A stretch of DNA of 64,000 nt from Toxorhynchites rutilus septentrionalis (Eukaryota > Arthropoda > Insecta > Diptera > Culicidae). Positions 1 to 11,058 of this stretch are shown piece after piece. Position numbers and translations under genes: made by a program. The stretch covers positions 31,813,380 to 31,877,379 of the forward strand of contig NC_073744.1 in assembly GCF_029784135.1 (NCBI RefSeq). The letters run 5' to 3'. The notes under the pieces are model-generated. The model made no database searches, was not told the DNA's origin, and was given only the letters and a program-made list of their open reading frames with translations. Numbering within the stretch: the stretch's first letter is position 1; every line of letters starts with the position of its first letter.

Positions 1-154
1 TTGTATGGCAGCCCCCCTTAGAGAGGGGGAGGGGTCTCAAACTATCACGAAAACCTTCCCCGGCCCCAAAAACCCCTACATACCAATTTTCATGTTGATC
101 GGTTCAGTAGTTTCTGAGTCCATAAGAATCAGACAGACAGACAGACAGAAATCC

Positions 155-157
<3 letters not shown>
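1..157 (-). repeat. Dispersed repeat ending in CAGA runs beside a TA microsatellite
   Basis: The stretch reads from a C/G-rich clamp (GCCCCCCTTAGAGAGGGGG) through a 'GATCGGTTCAGTAGTTTCTGAG' region to four CAGA units, then directly into alternating TA. The same order in reverse complement follows the long TA tract at 34337-34500, and related monomers recur at 40264-41340. I infer a mosquito interspersed repeat that carries its own microsatellite tail. It has no coding capacity. The window boundary cuts its outer end. Confidence 0.7.

Positions 158-233
<76 letters not shown>
158..233. repeat. TA dinucleotide microsatellite
   Basis: About 38 uninterrupted TA units, followed by a few GATA units to about 248. 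Poly Tyr-Ile reading frames across it are artefacts of the repeat. Confidence 0.95.
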
Positions 234-248
<15 letters not shown>

Positions 249-401
249 TTGAAAATGTTTTTTTCAGATATTAAACGTTCATTTCTATCTCTGTATCTTA
301 CCCCATTCATTATGTTATGTTATGCTTTTGGACATTTCGGTCCCATTTATCTGGAATACGGCTTCTTTTTCGTCCAGTCGAATTTTCTCAAAGCTTTCTC
401 A

Positions 402-449
402 CTTTCTTTTTTTGATTGAGCAGTGGTCTCAATGTTTTGTCCGGTACTG
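402..449. repeat. Orphan terminal inverted repeat of a Tc1-like transposon
   Basis: In reverse complement this begins CAGTACCGGACAAAACATTG and continues to a run of A and G. That closely matches the left terminus of the degenerate Tc1-like element at 26471 (CAGTGTCGGACAAAACATTA). It is followed by TA, the expected target duplication. No partner end or transposase is nearby, so this is a solo end or a heavily deleted copy. Confidence 0.6.
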
Positions 450-767
450 TATATGTTGTGAAGTAGTTGCCTTATATAGTTTAAAAATTAAAACGAACAA
501 TTCATTGGTACCAAACAATTATTTTTGTTTTGAGGTTTATTTAAAATTTAAGGAAAATCAATGGAAAATTTCATTCAAAGCGGTCCCACGGACCTCATAT
601 GCCTGAAGCTAAGTAATTATTTCATATCCATACATTACTATTGATGTTCGATGTTGTATTTTCTGGCACATTCAAATCGCCACGAGAGTGTTTCGATGAA
701 GTGGTGAAGTGAAGGGGTTATGATATTTCAAACCAAATTAAAAATTTCATATTTAATGAAAAATACC

Positions 768-773
768 TTTTAT
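768..773 (-). terminator. Candidate polyadenylation signal for eIF4A3
   Basis: AATAAA on the minus strand about 180 bp beyond the eIF4A3 stop codon. It is the nearest canonical hexamer I noticed downstream. Use of this site is inferred. Confidence 0.4.
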
Positions 774-950
774 TACTTCATTGAAATATTACATGTTGCA
801 TTTTTCTACAGTATTCCTTTGCAAATACCACTTACTAGGTACAAGCTTACGTGATTTTTTTCCATTCTCGTCCTACTTATAGCTTTTTTCAGTTTACTTA
901 GCCGTTAATAATTTAAATACGCAAAAAAAGGAAAACTCCTCCATCAACAT

Positions 951-2438
951 TTAAATCAAATCCGCCACATTCATTGGCATTTCGTCGATCTGGGTCGAAT
1001 AGTACTGCTCAATATCTCGAAGAATCCTAATATCGTCGCTCTTGACAAAGTTAATCGCCACACCCTTGCGCCCGAAACGACCCGATCGACCGATACGATG
1101 AATGTACAACTCACGATTGTTCGGGAGATCGTAATTGATTACCAGCGAAACCTGCTGCACATCGATACCTCGGGCCCACACATCCGTGGTAATCAGTACC
1201 CGACTCTGACCGGAGCGGAACTCCTTCATAATTTCATCACGCTCTTTCTGGGGCATATCGCCGTGCATCGAACTGACGGTGAAGTTCGCTTCGCGCATTT
1301 TTTCCGTCAACCAGTCCACCTTGCGTTTGGTATTGCAGAAGATGACCGCCTGAGTGATGGTCAGTGTATCGTACAGATCGCACAGAGTATCGAACTTCCA
1401 CTCCTCGCGCTCAACTGCTACGAAGAACTGCTTGATTCCTTCCAGTGTCAACTCATCACTGTAAATAAATAATATACATCAGTTCCATATTGCTTGGGAA
1501 AAAATCTAATTTGGATTTACCGTTTGACCAAAATACGGATTGGATCAGTCATAAACTTGGATGTCATCTCGAGTATCTCATGGGGAAGGGTAGCGGAAAT
1601 CAGCACCACCTGCGTTGCCGGCGGAAGATACCGATACACATCGTAGATCTGCTCCTTGAAGCCCTTGTTCAACATCTCGTCGGCTTCGTCCAGCACCAAC
1701 ATCTTAATCGAACGCGTTCTCAGCACGCGTCGTTTGATCATATCGAACACTCGTCCGGGCGTTCCACTGACCACATGTTGACCGTAATCCAGTTTGCGAA
1801 TGTCCTCTCCCAGATTGGTTCCACCAATGCAGGCGTGACACTGAACGTTCATAAAATCTCCCAGCGCAAGAATAACTTTCTGGATCTGAACGGCCAGCTC
1901 ACGCGTTGGCGACAAACAGAGAACCTGGGTTTCGCGGAGAGTTGTATCCATCGACTGCAGGATGGAAATCGAGAAGGTAGCCGTTTTACCCGTTCCGGAT
2001 TGTGCCTGCGCGATAACATCACGTCCTTTCACTATCGGTAAAATACTTCGCTGTTGGATAGCTGACGGCTTCTCGAAACCTGTTTGGGGAGAATAAACAA
2101 TCGATTATTCATCCTCACTAGCTGAATGCAAATGAGGCGGAGATCATATATGTATGGTTCGGCCTCAATGACAACAGCCGATTTAAGCGATCGTTTAGTT
2201 ACAATTTGAAACATACACCACCTAAATTCATACTAAATCCACTAAACTTTCTAATTATTTCTAAATTTCCCAACCAGTATGAAAACAGGGACACGCACTT
2301 ACCGTAAGCATAAACACCTCTCAGCAACTCCTCGCGGAGGCCCATAGAATTGAAAGTTGGCAGCACCTCGACATCCTCGCTCGTTTCGAACTCCACGTTC
2401 GAGAGATCCTCGTTGGCCGGTACCCGTCTTCCGGACAT
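951..2438 (-). CDS. eIF4A3: Eukaryotic initiation factor 4A-III, exon junction complex DEAD-box helicase
   Basis: Three exons (2438-2303, 2079-1521, 1458-951) join in frame to 400 residues, the usual length of eIF4A3. Visible helicase motifs are Walker A AQSGTGKT at residues 71-78, PTRELA near 103-108, TPGR near 152-155, DEAD at 176-179, SAT, then RGID and HRIGRSGR in the C-terminal RecA domain. The family clamps spliced mRNA as the core of the exon junction complex and acts in nonsense-mediated decay and mRNA localisation. Introns are 223 and 62 bp with GT-AG ends, in phases 1 and 2. The start chosen is the ATG before [10 protein letters not shown], because an upstream in-frame ATG would add 37 residues unlike the family. 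The N-terminal residues and the [15 protein letters not shown] segment separate it from cytosolic eIF4A1. The gene looks intact and functional. Confidence 0.96.
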
Positions 2439-4769
2439 CGTGTCGAGCTGATGAACAAACTTTGAAACCCTAAATTTGTTTCCAAGCGAAGAGAGAACAC
2501 TGTTGTTTTCGATGGAAATTTCACCAAAACGAAATGAATGCGTTTTCACCGTTTGCTGTCAGTATTATAAAGCGTAGCGTTTTTCTACCCATATGTCATT
2601 GGTGCAGAATCCAGCTACCCGGCAGGCAGTGTCGCCAGGTTTGTATATTCTCTAATATTCATACCGATGTTTAAAATTTATACCGATGTTCATAATGTGG
2701 AGAACATACCCCGTTCATTGCGAATACCCGAGATGGAGGATAGAAGGTGGGAAGATTCACGGGTTTTGGTTGTATTAGTAGTCAGGAAGATAGGAAGTTC
2801 ACATACCCGGCATACCAGTCAGTTACTCAAATGATACTAAATTCAATGTGTCAACAAATAACGTTGAAAGAGGATATACAGAAACTTAATACATATTTCC
2901 AAAGTATATTTTTCTCATTACATTCATAATTTGAAGAAAATAAACAGAACATGCCACGAACTTAAATGTTTTATTTTTTCTTTGATTTGATTACAGAATT
3001 AGTATTGTAATATCTATTATTCTTGGATTTTATAATAGCTTTATGGAAGTTTGCGGACGATAAACTTGGAAAGGAAATTTAACACAATTAGGCTGCTGAA
3101 CACTTCATTCTTCTAAAACTTGAGCGCAAGAGAAAAACTTTTCGTCTGAATATAGGTTATACCGGGTCAATCAAATTTATTTTTCAAGTGTATTTTACAT
3201 GGAAATTTACATGACTTTGTACTTTTGGCTGTATTAACGAGGAAAAAAGTTCAAATCTAGCGTTAAGAATCATTAAAACATAACATTTGACGTGAAGTTT
3301 AGTAACTAAGATTAGAACCCCTCAACAATTTCAGATTCTTATAAAATGTCAGTTGAGCCCTTGGAATTTTGAACGCTAGCGTTATTTTTTGGAAAAATAT
3401 AGTTCGTTCATTTTTATCCGGTTATTTTTAACCTTTAATAGCAAAATAAAATTGATTCCCTAAGTGCTTCATGTATAGGCTGGCCAAACGTACCGTTTTA
3501 AAAGGGACAGTAACGTTTTTTCGACAATTTTTCACTGTCCCGTAATATTTTTGTATAGAACTCCGTCTTTGATTTATATATAAGGGGGTCGCTCTACGAA
3601 ATTGAAAATAAGGCATGTAACGAATTATCAAGATATTTTAAACGCTTATTAGGCTATGTTCTCATTGCAGCGGGGCGTCAGCGTGGCTTGGACAGGGCGT
3701 GTGACGCTTACGACTGATCGTGTGTTCTTACCGATGTGTTCCTACTATGCTGGCGTGCCGTGAGCCAGGTTTTAGCGTGTTGTTTTGGTGCAAACGATTT
3801 ATTCACTGCGAAGATATTTAATTTTGTAAAATAAATAATTAAGAAAGAAGCCGTATAATGTAATTCAACGCGAACTGTATGTGTATGTGTAAATGTGGCA
3901 ACTCTCATTGTGTGAAAAATTGGAGCGGCGAACCAAATCGAGAGAACATACATATTTTACATATTTTTGCGTTTACGTTACATATAGTAAAGAAAATACG
4001 TCTTTCGACGTCGAGGTTTTGACCCGGATACGTTCAACGGTGCTGGAATATTTCAAAACAAAACCAAACGCCATTCTTTATTACGCACATATGTTGACAA
4101 TTTTCATAAAATACGCCGAAGACACGCCGCTAGCACGGTGCAATCCGCATTGACTGCATTGGGCTTCGTATTACAAGTTTGGGGAGTTTGCATGACAATA
4201 TGGGTTTGCAGAAGGAATGAACACACTTTTAAAATAAAAATTTTGAATGAAAATTATTTTTACCAAATCAAATTAGTACTCTATGTAAATGAAAATCACT
4301 TTTACCTGCAACTGCAAACACCTCATGTACCTCACCTGGCGAAAGAGACGATGTATCTGCTACTGAAGATGTTGATTTTGATGATTTTATCAGAATTCTT
4401 CAACACAAAAGGGAAGAATTATTTTTGGCTCGTGAGGTGCACATTATTTTAGAAGTAACTAGTGTTTCAGGTGAAATACCGGAGACTAAATTTCTTGAAA
4501 CACTGGAAAATTTTTACGATACTGCGTCAAAATGCATTGACATATGGAAGACTAACCTAGAAGAAACATATTACAAACGGTTGTATTGAAGTCGAGTCTT
4601 GAAGTAATTCGAAGAGACACTAATGATCTGGAATATGGATAGAATTATGATAAAAAAAATTCATAATCAGAACATCGTTCGAAAAGTCTTTTCATCACTA
4701 AATATTTCTTCATTGTAGAGAACAAAGCATGTACATCTAAGAATATTTAATTGTCTTTTTGTTTATATT
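2439..4769. other. Intergenic region without a recognised gene
   Basis: Contains the eIF4A3 promoter side and AT-rich unique-looking sequence. No conserved protein or RNA gene is recognised in 2439-3650. From about 3650 to 4600 base composition and short open frames differ slightly, as treated in the next entry. Confidence 0.5.
4330..4588 (+). pseudogene. Unrecognised decayed coding fragment, possibly transposon-derived
   Basis: One frame without an initiator reads acidic, helical-looking protein (for example GEIPETKFLETLENFYDT, ending KRLY and a stop near 4588) for about 80 codons. It resembles coding rather than random AT-rich sequence in its charged-residue mix, but I do not recognise the family. 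It may be the tail of a hAT-type or other transposase. No splice partner is evident. Confidence 0.25.
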
Positions 4770-5440
4770 AGGTTGTCCCATTAGTTTTTTCGCGCCACGC
4801 TATGAGGGACCCTTTGTGGCTGCGATTATTTAAACATGCAGGCTTATCTCCCAGTCGTTTATGGCATCGGTTTCAGTTGTTCCGGGGCTTTTGTTTAAAG
4901 TACGTTATGCACGATATGCGAATCGGTATGAAGTTTAGGTTCCACACTTATTGACGGAGATCGGCCTTGAGAAGCATTGCTTCTCCAACGACATGATAGG
5001 GATTCTTTCTTAAAAAGTTTTTCACTTAACTTGAATTGTATACCAAAATGTACATCGATAACGCACTTGGTCTAAGGAAAATAGACCTTCAACTGTTGCT
5101 AAGCCTGGGCTTAGAGGCGAATGAACTTCAAAGTTTAAAGCCTCTTAAAAATAAAGAAAGAAAGAAAGCCTGGGCTTCATCCGAAGTAGGTTGTTTTATG
5201 CATTTGGGAAGACTGAAAAGGTGTAGTGTACTACGAGCTCTTTCCTCAAGGTGATACGATTAATGCTAACAAATATAACAGTTGACTGGATCAATGGAAG
5301 CCACTATAGCCGAAGAACGGCAATAATTGGCGAACAAACGAGGCGTCCTTTTCAATCACGACAACGTAAAACCGCATGTTGCGTTGGCCATAAGGAAAAC
5401 ATTATTACAGTTTGATTGGGACGTTCCACCGCATAAAGCA
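4770..5440 (+). pseudogene. Decayed mariner transposon (DD34D type) remnant
   Basis: A TTAGGTTGTCCCATTAG terminus-like start near 4770 is followed by broken mariner transposase. After about 5165 one frame reads PGLHPK, a stop, then VVLCIWED and KGVVYYELFPQGDTINANKY. Another frame reads NKRGVLFNHDNVKPHVA, where the second catalytic Asp sits. At least five in-frame stops or shifts are visible, so it is dead. It is interrupted by a retroposon tail (about 5048-5168), and its 3' part is cut by the palindromic MITE at 5443. Both insertions are younger than the mariner. Confidence 0.65.
5048..5168 (+). mobile_element. 5'-truncated non-LTR retroposon 3' end with GAAA-type tail
   Basis: The block ends in AAAATAAAGAAAGAAAGAAAG and interrupts the mariner transposase frame exactly before PGLH. 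A short insert with an A-rich simple-repeat 3' tail inside an older gene is the classic product of target-primed reverse transcription. The family is not identified and the left boundary is approximate. Confidence 0.45.
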
Positions 5441-5442
5441 CG

Positions 5443-5668
5443 ATTCACATACAACATCCACGTCACGTTCACATTCGGTCACGTCACGTTGCGTCAATTA
5501 TTCTTCCATGCAATTCCTATTAAAGCATTCACATACACCAGCAACGTCAAGTCGAAGTTGCCGTTGCCGGTGTATGTGAATGTTTGCATAAGAACTGCTT
5601 GGAAGAATTGACGCAACGTGACGAGACGGAACGTGAACGTGATGTGGATGTTGTATGTGAATCGCACT
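5443..5668. mobile_element. Palindromic (foldback) MITE
   Basis: The arms are near-perfect reverse complements. The left arm starts GATTCACATACAACATCCAC and the right arm ends in its complement with one change. Inner arms pair through 'CATTCACATACACC' around a short centre near 5550. About 225 bp could fold into one hairpin. It sits inside the decayed mariner. No coding capacity and no clear target duplication were seen. Confidence 0.7.
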
Positions 5669-5926
5669 TAATGTGTTACCCCCTCTTAATATTACCCCCA
5701 CTATATGTATATTACCCGCATCGAAAAAAAAGATGCACTTTTCCGTCTGTTTTAATTTTAGTAAAAAACTTTGAAAAACACTTTTTGGTAAAATATTGGG
5801 CCAATTAGGTAGAGAAACAGTATATTGAATTGCAAGAAACTGCATCAAAGTTCTGGGAAACATCAGTTTCCAAAGATATAATTGAAGTTCTTCTTAACAT
5901 GTCCGTTTTACCCCCACCTCACGTGG
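5669..5926. other. AT-rich spacer
   Basis: No gene or repeat class recognised in this stretch. Confidence 0.4.
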
Positions 5927-6077
5927 AGGCGATCTGGCGTAGTGGTAACATCCATGCCTCTCACGCTAAGGGTCACGAGTTCAATTCTCACTCCCGACAT
6001 TCTTCCAAAAATGGAAGTAAAAAGTGAAGAACCAGCCAAATGAGTTGAAAGTCACTATAATACAGATAAAAAAAAAA
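5927..6077 (+). mobile_element. tRNA-derived SINE
   Basis: A box-like TGGCGTAGTGG at 5935-5945 and B box-like GAGTTCAATTC at 5977-5987 have the spacing of a tRNA gene internal promoter. They are followed by a non-tRNA body and an A-rich tail ending near 6077. The left boundary is uncertain. The tRNA-like part lacks a CCA-compatible acceptor stem, so it is a SINE rather than a tRNA gene. The layout resembles tRNA-type SINEs described from culicine mosquitoes (inference from memory of the class). RNA polymerase III transcription would depend on the two boxes. Confidence 0.75.
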
Positions 6078-6569
6078 TCCCCACCTCACCTACTTCATGT
6101 GAATGTTCTTGTATATGTATCACCATTTTTAATAAAATACAAAAATTGAAAGATTTACGAAACATCGCAACATCGTAACAATTTTATTGATTGTTTTTGG
6201 TAATCTGAGCTTAACCGCTAAATGTTCGTATTGTATTGGCTATCGAAAATTCGATTCCACACGACAACAAAAATTGAAGAAACACGGCATTAACTTTTAT
6301 GGCGAGTTTACATTACGGAGATCTATACCTATATATGGATTTATTCACCCGAAAATAGATGTAAACGGGTGAGAATATATATGATACACTTCTTCGAGGT
6401 ATATATGTATAGAATGTATAGAATAAATTGAGGCATATGTAAACGCTGGTGAGTTTCCCACTGGTAAGAAATCACTCAAGTTGGATGTAGTCAGGTGAAG
6501 AAATTCACCGAAAATATGAATATATTCATTATATAAGTTCTCGCTAGTGTAAACGGTTGATGCGATTTC
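6078..6569. other. AT-rich spacer flanking the nested insertion
   Basis: Contains short related segments ('AGTTTACATTACGG' near 6305, 'TAGTGTAAACGG' near 6545) that look like remains of an older inverted-repeat element. No gene. Confidence 0.35.
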
Positions 6570-6697
6570 TACAGGGTGGGCCATTTAAAGTGGAAGCATC
6601 TGGCAACCCAGATGTCAGATTAACAAATGTCATACCGCGTTGGAAGCGTCATTTCAGTATAATTTTAACCATGGAACAACACACACCTAAACAACGC

Positions 6698-7372
6698 TGA
6701 AAAATTTCTCTATTGAAAGAAAAATTTTAACGCTTTCGCGTGAGTTCTGTTACAATACTAAAAAAATTTATTCAAAAGTTTCACAATATATACATGGTTC
6801 CTTAAACTAAGATTGACGAGGAACATCTCCTCTCTCTCTCTTGAAAACCGATAACATATCGGTTTCGTTTAGATCATCTACCTTCCTTGTCCCTTCTTCT
6901 AGCGTATGGTAACGTGCAGTCTGAGACGGCTGCACTACCCTAAGAAAATACCTTAAGTTTATAGCACCTCGTCGGTGCGCCTATCTTATTCTTGGATTTC
7001 CCCTTTCCATCCTTCGCTCTAAATAACATCCTTTTATTTTATTACACCCTGCTGGTGTATCTGGCTGAGCGCAGCTAGGGATGGAAAAGGGTAATAAAAA
7101 TGCATCCTAAATGATGCATGCATTAAATTGTTTACCGGACGCTATTTAAATATTCGTCCATTCTGAATTTATGACCGGCAATAATTTCGAACTACAAGCT
7201 TTTTCTAGCCTAACAAAACACTTGAGCTCTTACATCTTTTAATTGCCTTACATTGGTCCTTTCTAAACGTTTCTATACCTCGCTTGGAGGTCTTTTCTAA
7301 ATATAATCTCAAATATTGCTTATCTTATGGATCTGTAACTCGATCCGCGATAAGCCTCAGCTGTCCGTAACA
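6698..7372 (-). repeat. LTR (3' LTR in element orientation)
   Basis: 675 bp, matching 11979-12653 base for base wherever compared. It contains perfect short inverted repeats, for example AAACCGATA-aca-TATCGGTTT at 6845-6865. As the 3' LTR it would supply the polyadenylation site. Confidence 0.95.
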
Positions 7373-9324
7373 TTCCGGACTCCGTAAATCTACTACATAG
7401 ATTTACCAAATTCTTCAGTATTATCATTCTTTTCTACATTTTAATTTAAATTTTTTGATAGTCGTTCTACATGTTCTAAATCATATACATTTGCTTGAAC
7501 ATATTTCCATCTGTAGCTGTATCGCTTTATTCTGTGTTTTATTGTGTGATTTGATTTCACTCACATTATTATCTTTTCCTTACACTTACACTTACAAGTT
7601 TATACTAGAAAACATAACTTCTTATTTGTTTTATTAATAATAGTATTTTTTGTTTCATTTTTATTCTGCATACAGTTATGCAAACTAATCGTAAACATTC
7701 GTAAATTTCGAATAATTGCTCTCACTAGTAATTTGATATAACCGTTAATTATATAAACTAACTTCAAGTTTCTTTTTGGAAAATTATTCATTGAGGTTCA
7801 GTGTTATATAATATTTTCCATTAAAGGAAATGCAAATTACATTTTCTTTTCTCTTATAAGATTTTCTTTCATCAAACACAACGTTCCATTTTAATGCTAA
7901 GTTATCTCGTTGCCAAGAAAGGAATCTTGAATCCAACATCCCTTTGCTAGTTGTCTTGTTACATTGCTGATATTGTTTTTCTCAAAACATCCTTTTGAAA
8001 TAATTAGTCAATGTGCTAATCTTTTGGTAGTACAATTACCGTTCCTTCAGCAAGTATTAACATTAAAGTTTGTCTCTGAATACTAAATCCAATTTTAAAG
8101 CCTCAGTTCTCATGTAACTGTTCCGACTAATCATATAATACGACTGATCGTAGCTCACATAAACTTTTTCAAGTCGTTTTCTTTATGCATGCAACTCATG
8201 CTCTCATAGTGCGATATACTTTGAAATACATTTAAAAATTTCATTCAATTTTTTTTCCTGTTACTTGTATTCAAATAACTCATAATGTCATCTACATTGT
8301 ATAGTTAACCATCTCCAATCTTTCCCTCAGTTAAGACTGGAAGCTATGCTTTTAATATTCATTTGAATAATGCATTGATCATATTCTCAGCAACTCACAT
8401 GCTGAGCTTCGCAAACCACTTGTTTAAAAAATCTTTCTTCAGCATCTCACATGCTGTATTTCATCAACCGACTTACTGGTGATGTTGTTACTCTCAGCAA
8501 TCCACTTGCTGAGTTTTAAGCAATTCACTTACTGAGCTTTGAGCCAATCATTCGTATAGAAACTGGCTTCAGCATATCACTTGCTGCGCCATAATTTTTT
8601 CTTTAGTGGTCAATGTATATTTTTCAGCAGAATACTTGCTATACTTTTAACCCATCAGAGTAATGTTTTGAGCATTCCAAATGCTTGACGCTTGACCAGA
8701 CAGTCTCTTCTTTTTTGCTCTAATTGATATTTTGGACCTTACAAGTTATCATTTTATTGGGTCCATTTTATAACGAAACAATTGTATCTTAAATTGTATT
8801 AAAGTCTTTCAGCAGCTCACTTGCTGAACTTCAAGCAAATCATTTGCCTAAAAATATTTTCTAATTAATTCAGTTAACAGTTTTGTTAAATTTCCATTTT
8901 AAGATTTTCGTCTTTATATTTTATCAAGCTTAAGATTTTCTATACTTTATATAGATATAAAGAATATCAACATATTACAAACGTTGAAAAACAAACTTTC
9001 CAACCTCTATATTAGAGAGTTTATAGTTTTGATCTACGGTAATAATTTCCCTATCTGGGCCATAATTTTGCAAATTGCGGAAACATATAATGAAAGAATC
9101 CGAACTTATATCTTGCGTTAACTCAAGATGTATTGCTCTCGTTGTCATACAGGTAAATAGACGCCCCTAATACTTAGGAAACAGTCTTCTAAAGATTTGA
9201 AAGTTATTCAGAGCCATAATTTTTCAATTATAAGTAGTCCTATTTTATACGAATCTATGGCTTTTAACTATAACGATCGCATTATTTTATATGTGTTGCC
9301 CTATGACTAAATATTGTCAACATG
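7373..9324 (-). other. Non-coding, hairpin-rich 3' internal region of the LTR retroelement
   Basis: In a complete element pol would lie here, but there are only short open frames and no polymerase or integrase motifs. AT-rich sequence is dotted with perfect inverted repeats. The longest is GTAAATCTA-ctaca-TAGATTTAC at 7384-7406, next to the 3' LTR where a polypurine tract would be expected (none is obvious). The dense array at 8386-8847 has its own entry. Confidence 0.6.
8386..8847 (-). repeat. Array of mini-hairpins with CAGCA/TGCTG stems
   Basis: Plus-strand positions are 8386-8406 (CTCAGCA/TGCTGAG), 8440-8456 (CAGCAT/ATGCTG, loop CTCAC), 8493-8513 (8-bp stem CTCAGCAA/TTGCTGAG, loop TCCAC), 8570-8586, 8626-8640, 8671-8685 (AGCATT/AATGCT), 8808-8828 (TTCAGCA/TGCTGAA) and 8835-8847. 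Stems differ by paired changes (CAA/TTG against CAT/ATG), while several loops keep a CAC core. In the sense (minus) RNA these read as GUGGA or GUGAG loops. This suggests selection on RNA structure. The function is unknown. Confidence 0.75.
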
Positions 9325-10908
9325 TCACAAATTTTGCAAAATAGAATATTCATCATATTTCGTTAATGATGGTACAATAGTGTAACTCGCGGTTACAGAG
9401 TGGAAGTCGTTTTTGATACGACGTCGAGGATACTGGTAATCTGGGGTACAGTATTTATCGAGATTTCCAATACTATAATTATCGACTGAATATGATTTTC
9501 TATTGTGGGAATTATTTCTCCTTGGAAGAAATGAAGATTCATTTATAAACAATTCCTTTGGTGTTATTTCTGGCGCTACCTTCCTCGGAGGCTCAATAAC
9601 ACAAATCTCTATATTTGTTGAGTTTTCAAATTGTATGTTAGCATCTTGTGATGAATCATCCATCTTGATGATAACACTTTTGGTTTTACATTGGCTCCCA
9701 ATTTTTGGGATGAACTTTGCACTTCTAAGGAATTTTTTAAAACCTTCACGCCAGGCTTTCGTCTTCAAATAAAATTTTGCTAATATTTTTGTTCTATTTC
9801 TGAGGACTACTTCCTCTACTGCTACAGGTGGTTCTATTTCTTCAAACCGTTTTTCAGTTGGGTATTTTATTTTCTGTTCAACAATCAGTGTTGCAACAGA
9901 ATTCTTAATTAATCCAGTAGCTGGCCTTTCCCATTCTGGATCTTGAAGGTTGATAGATAGTTTTTCTATCTTAAAATTTTTAGCGTTTCCATTATTGGAA
10001 TCCGCTATTTCTTTATTTGCAGATATCTCATCCGCCCTGACTTCATGCATCACGCATGGTTTTTTCTTTTCCGCCATAATTCCTCTTTCTGTGGAGGTTT
10101 TCGTATTTTCTTCTATCACAGCCCATACATCTGTGATGATACCCGTTTTGCCTATTGCGGGCAAACTATTCTCATAATCAGATTCGCGTTTTGCGACTGA
10201 TATGGTTTTAAATGGCTCTTTCCTCACTGGGAATGAGCAGCCATCTTCACCGCTCTGAGGACTAACATCTCCTAGTTTTTCATTCATTTCAACTTGTATC
10301 ACTTCAAGTTTGTCTTCATCATCTGAATCTTCTGACTCAGATGAATTGTCATTTTTCCTCCTCATATACCTAGCCAACTTAGGGTTCCACGGAGGAGGTG
10401 CAATTAATCTGGTTACTTTAGATGATTCAAATACTTTGTCATCTGAATCATTACCTTTCCTCCTGCAATCAACTAGATCAGGATTCCAAGGAGGAGGCAT
10501 TTTTAATTGATGGCATTCCTCTGAGTTTCTAAACTCAGATTCAGAATTGCCATTTACTCGCCTATGCAATTCACTAATTACCCTAAATGGAGGCGGCTTG
10601 GTTGGCATATCCTCCTTATAATAATTTCCCCACCCACTAGGATATATGCTAGTAGCGAGTATTCCTATTAAGTCACTTATTCGCACTTTCTTCGAATAAT
10701 TATATTCTAGATCTGTGCATTTGACACAGATCCACCGATCACCCGTTAGAGGGGCTTGCTTTAGATTAGTGCAACTCAAGTGGAACCATCGCTCACACTC
10801 GCAACAATAAATCATCTGTTCCTCATCAGACTCGTGACATAGGTGACAGTGACCCTTCACATTACGTGTGAAGTATTTAGTGGTAATCATCTTGTATGTG
10901 TTTTCCAT
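9325..10908 (-). CDS. PHD-finger protein of the LTR retroelement (Gag-like, 527 aa)
   Basis: A single uninterrupted frame. An N-terminal PHD-type zinc finger has the Cys4-His-Cys3 ligand order C21, C24, C35, C38, H43, C46, C61 and C64, with the typical Trp at 41 and 59. Then come two copies of PPPWNP (138-143, 171-176), serine/acidic stretches (SSESEDSDDED) and a basic, lysine-rich C-terminal half. No retroviral zinc knuckle, protease or polymerase motif is present. PHD fingers usually read histone H3 tails; in a Gag-like protein this could steer integration or packaging, but that is inference. The start is the first ATG after an upstream stop, about 150 bp after the preceding small ORF. The intact frame inside a young element suggests it is still expressed or was until recently. 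It could instead be a captured host protein. Confidence 0.7.
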   Translation of the reverse strand: MENTYKMITTKYFTRNVKGHCHLCHESDEEQMIYCCECERWFHLSCTNLKQAPLTGDRWICVKCTDLEYNYSKKVRISDLIGILATSIYPSGWGNYYKEDMPTKPPPFRVISELHRRVNGNSESEFRNSEECHQLKMPPPWNPDLVDCRRKGNDSDDKVFESSKVTRLIAPPPWNPKLARYMRRKNDNSSESEDSDDEDKLEVIQVEMNEKLGDVSPQSGEDGCSFPVRKEPFKTISVAKRESDYENSLPAIGKTGIITDVWAVIEENTKTSTERGIMAEKKKPCVMHEVRADEISANKEIADSNNGNAKNFKIEKLSINLQDPEWERPATGLIKNSVATLIVEQKIKYPTEKRFEEIEPPVAVEEVVLRNRTKILAKFYLKTKAWREGFKKFLRSAKFIPKIGSQCKTKSVIIKMDDSSQDANIQFENSTNIEICVIEPPRKVAPEITPKELFINESSFLPRRNNSHNRKSYSVDNYSIGNLDKYCTPDYQYPRRRIKNDFHSVTASYTIVPSLTKYDEYSILQNL

Positions 10909-11058
10909 ATTCCTACTAATTTTATTGTTTATATTTTAATGTTGGCTCACTTGACCGTACGAATTTATTCCTTTATCATTTCTTTGCTCTCTTGGCCCCT
11001 ATTTTAAAACTCCCATGGTTGCTATCGCAACCCCTATAATTCTTAATATAGATTAATT

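Larger units (their letters stand above)
234..950. other. Intergenic, 3' side of eIF4A3
   Basis: AT-rich spacer without a supported gene. It contains the orphan Tc1-like end at 402-449 and a likely eIF4A3 polyadenylation signal near 770. Confidence 0.5.

Noticed and set aside
1098..2041. Plus-strand open frames of 124 and 183 codons
   Set aside because: They are antisense shadows of the eIF4A3 exons.
5927..6077. Candidate tRNA gene
   Set aside because: Internal promoter boxes are present, but the acceptor stem does not pair and an A-rich tail follows; it is a SINE.
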